A stretch of DNA of 64,000 nt from Myrmaecium sp. VS I D KN 1 (lineage: Eukaryota; Ascomycota; Dothideomycetes; Valsariales; Valsariaceae). The position numbers were made by a program, and so were the translations under genes. Position 1 is the first letter of the stretch. Every line of letters begins with the position of its first letter. The DNA lies in NCBI GenBank assembly GCA_019775845.1, contig JADQAV010000017.1, positions 186,001 through 250,000 of the forward strand. Reading direction: 5' to 3'. Below are positions 57,665 through 64,000 of the stretch, in pieces. Under the pieces are notes generated by a model that ran no database searches, had not been told where the DNA came from, and saw only the letters and a program-made list of their open reading frames with translations.

Positions 57665-59568
57665 CTAATCATCCTGCTGCTTCAGGTGGCTAGGCAGGTT
57701 CCAGCTGGCGTAGTCCAGGTGTACGAATGCTCTATCCACAAAGGGGACGCTCTCAAGAACATACTGCAAGCTTTCGCCGAGATCATGGCTGTCACGGAGG
57801 CTGATGTTCTCGTCTAGGACCAGGTCAACCTCGACGTTGAGATGATCACCAGCATGGTAAGCCTGCAGCCCCTGGATCTGCCTAATGGTTTTGGCAAAGC
57901 GCATGGTGAGGTACAGAAGAACATTGCGCTCATCGGCAGATGCTGCTGCTCCGGTCAGGTTGCGGATGTGAACTGTGGTAGTCCTTGACCAGTTGAGGAT
58001 AACGTAAAGTGACAGTAGAAGACCTCCAAGAGGATCGAGCCACCAGATTTGGGCATAGTAACCAACTATCAAGGTATAAGCGTAGTTATGTGTAAAACCG
58101 GGCACAGAAGGAGCTTACCCAATGGGAAAACAATACTGAAGATGTTGAACACAACATCTGTCATAGCATCTTGCGCGAGTGCTTGGACGCTTGAGTTCTT
58201 AATCAAACGGCACCACAACCAGCATGCCAATTTGATGACAACCGTAGAAGACATTATAGCGATTGCCGGTACGGACAGTTCCACGATGGCGTGCTCACCA
58301 GAGAACATGCGGTTGAATCCCTCCAGTGCTACCTGGAAGAAGGAGGTGATCATAATCACCGAAAAGACGAGTACTCCAATGGGTTCTAACCTACGCCGGC
58401 CGACGGGGTATGCGTATTGATCTTGCCTTGAGATAAGATGGGTCGTTGTCCATACTATGGCCGTACTCAAAAAATCCAACGCGGCATCAACCAAGCTCGC
58501 TAACACTGATATCGAGGAAGTGAGCACGGTGACCACTATCTTCAACGCTAAGAGGACTGTGTTCGCCAGGAGGTTGACGTAAATCGCCAGCTTCACAATC
58601 GGAGCTTGACTATCCGCCAGCTCTTCAGGCTCGTACTGCGGCATTAGCTGCGATTCACTACTACCACTCATCAGTGGCGTTTCCTCGTCCGGAACTGTGT
58701 ATATGGTCTTCGGTGTTCGCTTCACTTTCTTAGGCGCACTGCCAGGGGGTGTCACGCTCCCATTGGATCCATCAAGGCTTCCTATAGTTAACGAATGACC
58801 TTGCATTGCCGTGATCTCCGGGGTAATAGGTGTGGAACCCGGTTCCTCATTGATGGTCGCTGGAACATGTACAGCCGACGACGCCCCAGGTTGAGAATAT
58901 TCCTGAATGAGGCTATGCGGAATCGAAGAATCCAACAAGCGGTCAATATAAGCGTACTGTTGGATGAGATAGTTATTCCGCTCATAGTACTTTCGGCTGA
59001 TCATCAACACAGTATTAGCCTCGTCGCACATGCCATCTCACGCCACAGCCGGACCACTTACATCGGCTTCTTCATCTTCTTCAATTCCTCTTCCGACTTC
59101 CAGTATTGTTCCCTGACGTACACGTTAACTTGGACTCAACAATAGCGATTCGCCTGGTATGTTCCTTTCTTTGACTTACCATCGATACCTTGGATTACTG
59201 TTTCCAATCAATCGCTGACTTCGCATCTGCGGCGTCATCAGCACATTTGCTCCAGCATTCAGTCGCCTGTCTTTATCCTCCCCGCCACCCCAAGCAACCG
59301 TCATGCCCGGCGGCCGTCCATTGCTACTGAAACTGCCAATATACAAGGAATCATCGCCAGTTCCGAGTTCCGCTTCGTCGAGGCTCCTTCGCCCTTCGCG
59401 AACGCTGGACGGTCGTCTTGTGGGTGCAGGCCCAAGGCTTTCGCGTATGACCTGGGGAAGATTCTGACCGCGCGTGGATATTGTAGCCTCGTCCGCCAAT
59501 GGAAGAAAGCCTTTGAGAGAAGGTATGCGACCGAAGCTTCGCGGCGATGAGGCCCCGTCCTCGGTCAT
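57665..59568 (-). CDS. Cation diffusion facilitator, manganese type
   Basis: Exons 59568..59180, 59112..59062, 58996..58119 and 58065..57665 encode 572 residues. The first 240 residues are a cytosolic, serine and proline rich region with the conserved linker WEQYWKSEEELKKMKKPIRKYYERNN. Six membrane spans follow. The metal site in span 2 is DAALD (about residue 319) and in span 5 DAMTD (about 424). Two DxxxD motifs mark the manganese group of this family, while zinc members have HxxxD. The C-terminal cytosolic domain (HAGDHLNVEVDLVLDENISLRDSHDLGE) is the usual dimerising fold. It probably moves manganese from the cytosol into the Golgi, vacuole or another compartment; which membrane is not evident. 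Confidence 0.93.
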
Positions 59569-60523
59569 GACGGGAACTGCGAGCTTCGAGGCGGTTTCGT
59601 GAGGTTTGGGGAATTGGAGATCTATGTTCGCGTCGACTGGTAGGTACTAGTACAGCCTAGATTCGCGAGATAAAAGAGGATTCTAGCGATTCAGCAGTAG
59701 TCGAGGTAAAGGAGCAACATAACTCGATACAGATGCTAGGCAGGCCGTGGAAGGTTTGTGAACCGACGCCGAGGATAAGGCTTTTTGCCTCTAAACAAGA
59801 AGAAATGTCGATCCTTTGATTGGCGCGGGAGCTTCCCTTTGAAGAACCGAGGGAGAGCCATTAATTTAGCGAGCTGTTTGGCCCTGCAGGAACACCTTCA
59901 CCCCAGCACATGGCAATTGTCTAGACCATTGTCACAGCTTTAGCTGCCCCAAGGACCGGAGCGATTAGAAGATATGCATGGTCGTTGAGGCATCTTGAGG
60001 GAACAACCGTCTCTTGCATGTGGCCAAGGTGCCAAGTACCTATTGCCTACATAGGAGAACTATTCCTACTCCGTTGCGTGAGACCAAAGAAACCAGCCTG
60101 ATTAAAACTGGTACATATGTTTTCCACTAGTCTTACGCCGATCGTACAAGAGTACTCCGATCATTCTCAAGTGAAGCAATTCAATTCTAGCGATGCCTAT
60201 TTTGCAGCAGAGAAAACGAATTGATAGATATATTTCATTCCTTGGTGCAAAACACAAAGCATAGCCTTTTAGACGGACCATAAACCCTTGGGGGATTGTC
60301 CACTAGTCAACCACTGCATCAAGGTTGAACATGGAGGTCCTTCCGCAGATAGAATTTCAGAACCAACCGAATCAAATCCGCTAGGGTATGATATCTTCCG
60401 AACGCCAGAACAGGGAAAGAAAGAAGATAATGGAGGGCAGTACACCGAAACCACCATGACAACACCCGGCGCCCTCTACGAGCTAACAGACATTGCCCAA
60501 GGTATATGCCCTTGGCCTTTCCA
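59569..60523. other. Spacer between rad16 and the CDF gene
   Basis: About 0.95 kb, both neighbours on the minus strand. It holds the rad16 3' UTR and the CDF promoter. No gene or repeat is recognised. Confidence 0.5.
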
Positions 60524-63500
60524 CTACGTACCACGAAACAAGAACTGCAAATCTTCAGGACTGAGCTTATCCATGGCAACCTTGTCGTTGTTTATCGTGC
60601 CGCTAATCATGGCGGCCTTCTTTTCCTGTAACATGACCATGCGTGACTCCACAGAGTCTTCGATGCAAAGGCGAGTTATGACGCAGGGCCTCTTCTGGCC
60701 AATGCGATGGCATCTGTCAGCGCTTTGCCACTCAGCGGCAGGATTCCACCATCTAAAGTATGCTGTCAGTAAAACGTGTCAAATTGCATGGTGGGATAGG
60801 CTTACGGATCCACTATAAAAACGCGAGATGCTTCAGTGAGATTCAGAGCAACACCGCCAGCCTTGAGCGAGACCAGAAAGACTTCCACATCAGCGTTGTT
60901 CATAAAATATTCGATCGACTTCTGGCGTTGAGCAGGAGTCATTGAGCCATCCAGCATAACGGTGTTGAAGCCGGCACGGCGAAGGCGCCATTCGATAAGT
61001 TGAAGCATTGACGTGAATTGCGAGAAGACGATGGACTTGAGCGTCTGTTTCTTACTGCGAAGCTTGTAAAGATCGTATACAAGCATTTCGATCTTCGTAG
61101 AAGATGTCCAGTTCTCCATCTTGATGCGGTTGATGATGGAGTTCTTTCTGACCATATCTTCGTCCTGCTCAATATCAGGTTGTTCAAAGTCGATGGAGAG
61201 AGGAATGTGGCAACGAGGACAATCGGCCTGATTACCGGAGCCCTCGCACGACTGGACATAGGATTTAACGCAAGCTCGACAGAATTCATGATGACAACGG
61301 GATCGAATCGCCTCCTCGGCCGGTTCGTCGCAGATGTTGCAGACCAATATGTTTTGGCCACCGTCAGAGCTTTTCTTGAGAAGTAAGTCTGGATGATTCG
61401 CAACCTGTCTCATTTGCATGATCAGACCAAAGATGTTTGCGTAGTTGTTCAGCATCACACCGCGAGAGACATAGGTGTCGAATTGGCGACTTGAGTTAGT
61501 CATGATGCTGGAAGAGAAGTCGCGCTCGATGGGTCCGAAGAACTCATTGTGAATAATGATCTCCTTAGGTGGCAGCTCCATTGACGAAGTATGGTCACGC
61601 TTCATACGACGCAGCATGATGCGGGCTGTTATCATGTGCAGCTTTTCCATAGCCTTTTCTCGCAAAGATGGATCATCCCCTGTGATTGGATTCAACAGTT
61701 CCTGGTTGAATACTGAAATGTGCTCGGCACCGCTATGGTTGCAGTGTCCGCACATATGATTCTCGTCAAGGGACCAATGTAGCTGTTCGCATTCGCAAGA
61801 CCGACAGAAGTAGTCAGCAAACGGACGCACCTCAAGGAACCGAAGAAGAGAGAAGAATTCTCCGATACGGTTCTGTACAGGCGTTCCGGATAAGCACCAC
61901 TTGTATGTGCCCTTCAAGGCGAAGCATGCTTTGGCGACGCCCGTCGTACGAGACTTGATGCTATGTGCTTCGTCAAGGATTAACCGATGATAGAAGATAG
62001 CATGGAGGGGTGATGCTTCCTTGATGATATGCTCGCCTCGTGACCATCCTTTTGATTCCTTCCGATAGAGCGATTCCAGACTGTTATATGACACCATTAT
62101 AACATCATATTTACGGAGCTCTTTGACGGATAAATTCTTCACTTTGGAGTTCGTACCGTGATAAACGAGCACTTTCAGCTTTCCGTCGGTGTACTCCGCA
62201 ATCTCATTGGACCATTGCATGAGAGCGACAGGAGGAACGACCACCAGCGTAGGTTCCTTCTGCGGATAATCAGACATGATCAGGGAGACAGCCTGTATTG
62301 TCTTTCCCATGCCCATTTCGTCTCCCAGAAGCCCGCCACGATAGTGAGTTTTTTCTTGATTAATCATCCAGGCAAGACCTTGAAGCTGAAATGATTTTAA
62401 TTTTCGATTGATGGCTTTGGGCTGCTGTGCCGGCTCTGGTGTGATAACGGGCACCTTCTGAAGATCTTGCCACATGCTCCTTAACTTGGGGTGAGCTTCC
62501 TCAAGACGATCGCGATTCATTGCGCGCTTTCGCTCCCATCGATCTTCAATGTGGGCATATTTGCGAGCCCTTTTGGCGGCTTCGAGTCTTTTGTGTCTAC
62601 GATCCGTCACTGTAAAGTGCCGAGAGATCCTTCCCGAGAGCTTGCGGTCCACCTCCTCCTGCTTGGAAGAAGAGCCCACCTCCGGGTCACGGAATGCGGC
62701 GTTGAGCAGATCTTTCAACGGAGTTTCATCTTCGGAGTCGGTTATGCTGATAATGTCTTCGTCGTCCAGAACAAAATCACCATCTCCTGAGCCATCGGAA
62801 TCCGGAATCTCCTCATCCAAATTCTCGTTCAAAGAGGTAGTAGTGCTTATCCGGGCAGATCTTGTGCGTCCACTACGGGTGATAATTGCTTTTTCCTTAC
62901 CCTTTCCTTTTGTCTTCGACGAAGGTGAGAGTTCTTCCAGACTGACACTGTCCGAGTTGTCATATTCATCGCCGGAGAGTAAGCTAGACTCAGAGGCTGA
63001 ACTGGGGGGAACCCTATCCAATCTGGACCTCTTGGGGAGCGGATCATACTCCTCCTGTTGCAACTTCAGGGCTAATGCAGCATCGGCAGAGACGTTTAGC
63101 GCTATTTCATCGTCTGTCTTTTCGATAACCTGAGCATTCAATCTGGTAGACGTTCTCCGTCGTTTTCCGAGAATTGTGGTCCTCGCATTTCCACTGGCGG
63201 CGGTTTCAGGCCCCTTGCCCTTGCGGAGAGACTCAGCCGGGGTTGACAGGCACGTAGCAGGAGTATCGTAGCCAACAGACTCCTCGCGACTATCCAAATC
63301 CGCACACGAAGACGAGGAGGACGTTTTCCTGTTTCGGTTCAGTCGGCTTGTGCTGTCGCGTGTAGCCATGGATGATATGACAATTTCCTTCAAGACTCGG
63401 CGATTGCTGCTATCCCTAAGCAAATCAAGCGATTGTTCGGAAGACCTGTCGTCGATGTCGGAAGTGTTCAGTATTGGGACTCCGCGAGTGAGCGAAGAGC

Positions 63501-63697
63501 GAGTTTGTCGGCCGGTGGCAAACGACAATTCGGACGAATTAGCGAAGCTTGCGGAACTTGCAGAGCTCGACAACACTAGTATAGAAGTGTTAGCAAGTTA
63601 TTATATGCGTAACTGTCCGTGGAGACAGCGTCTCAAAAGAGATGATCGTCATACAGCCAGGCTGAGACCTCGATGGAGGCCTACCACGCCGCGCCAT
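60524..63697 (-). CDS. rad16: Nucleotide excision repair ATPase RAD16
   Basis: Exons 63697..63655, 63575..60806 and 60752..60524 give 1013 residues. The first exon encodes [14 protein letters not shown], and the intron has a GCTAAC branch-like site. An alternative first donor (MARRG, splice at GTAGGC) also keeps phase, so the exon 1 end is less certain. The SNF2 ATPase has GDEMGMGKT (about residue 440) and DEAH (about 550). A RING finger ([25 protein letters not shown] and PRCHIPL, about 763-810) is inserted before the C-terminal helicase lobe, which ends [24 protein letters not shown]16 works with RAD7 in global genome repair of UV lesions and as a ubiquitin ligase subunit. No HIRAN domain is seen, which separates it from RAD5. 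Confidence 0.93.
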
Positions 63698-64000
63698 TTG
63701 TCGTGTCGTTTCTGACCGAAAGGCCAAAGAAGTACGAAGCAGATTGCTCGGGAACCAGTCCACAGATTGATGGCAGTGAGGCAGAAGAAGAGAAACACAG
63801 GGAGAAGAGGATGTACCTTCGCATGTATAGACGTCAGGAAGAGGCGATGAATGCACTTAGTACTCCAGTCGATGTACGCCCGGGCCCCCTTGATCGATAA
63901 GACTCGCTTTGAGGTGAAAATCGGTCTCCGGCAATTGCAGTGGCGAAAAGAATCTAGATGGCCACACCGAGATGCGCTAACAACGGATATAACTGCTGAA
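63698..64000. other. Upstream flank of rad16
   Basis: This is the rad16 promoter side and the window edge. A 75-codon plus-strand frame at 63673-63900 overlaps rad16 exon 1 and has no recognisable domain. Confidence 0.45.

Overview
This is a gene-dense window from the nuclear genome of a filamentous ascomycete (Pezizomycotina). The evidence is short GT-AG introns of roughly 50-80 bases, very small 5' exons, and a gene set with recognisable fungal families. That set includes ATG101, which budding yeast lacks, and a protein with the fungal STAND-type N-terminal domain. The order within Pezizomycotina cannot be fixed from the sequence alone. I assembled 22 spliced or single-exon protein genes by reading splice sites and checking phase across each junction, plus one uncertain low-complexity gene. 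No rRNA, tRNA, CRISPR array or intact mobile element was recognised.

Left part (1-13.5 kb): a 717-residue STAND-N protein (-), the four-exon import subunit TOM7 (-) back to back with splicing factor SF3B4/Hsh49 (+), ribosomal protein eL28 (-) back to back with a DUF2015/UPF0357 membrane protein (+), and exocyst SEC15 (-) back to back with saccharopine reductase LYS9 (+).

Middle-left (13.5-25 kb): two long stretches without convincing genes (about 3.5 kb and 5.8 kb) flank one Mei2-like RNA-binding protein. That gene has a TATA box, a pyrimidine-rich leader and a probable 333-base leader intron ending next to the ATG. This is the least explained part of the window.

Centre (25-47 kb): RNase MRP subunit RMP1 (+), GPI ethanolamine phosphate transferase LAS21/GPI7 (-), an MFS sugar transporter (+), ATG101 (+), aminopeptidase P (-), an importin-13/Kap122-type karyopherin (+) with a probable GC-AG intron, FUN14 (-) and pyridoxal phosphate synthase PDX1 (+).

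Right part (47-64 kb): ORC2 (-), PEX3 (+) with a long low-complexity tail, a doubtful low-complexity gene (-), an RBR-type E3 ubiquitin ligase (-), an SBDS-domain RTC3-like stress protein (-), a manganese-type cation diffusion facilitator (-) and the nucleotide excision repair ATPase RAD16 (-).

These are mostly housekeeping genes arranged in divergent or convergent pairs, not a metabolic or defence cluster. The most notable regulatory signals are two dense clusters of CCCCT stress elements, upstream of aminopeptidase P and of the RTC3-like gene. No clearly new multi-gene system was found. The best leads are the gene-poor Mei2 flanks and the STAND-N protein that lacks an NTPase.
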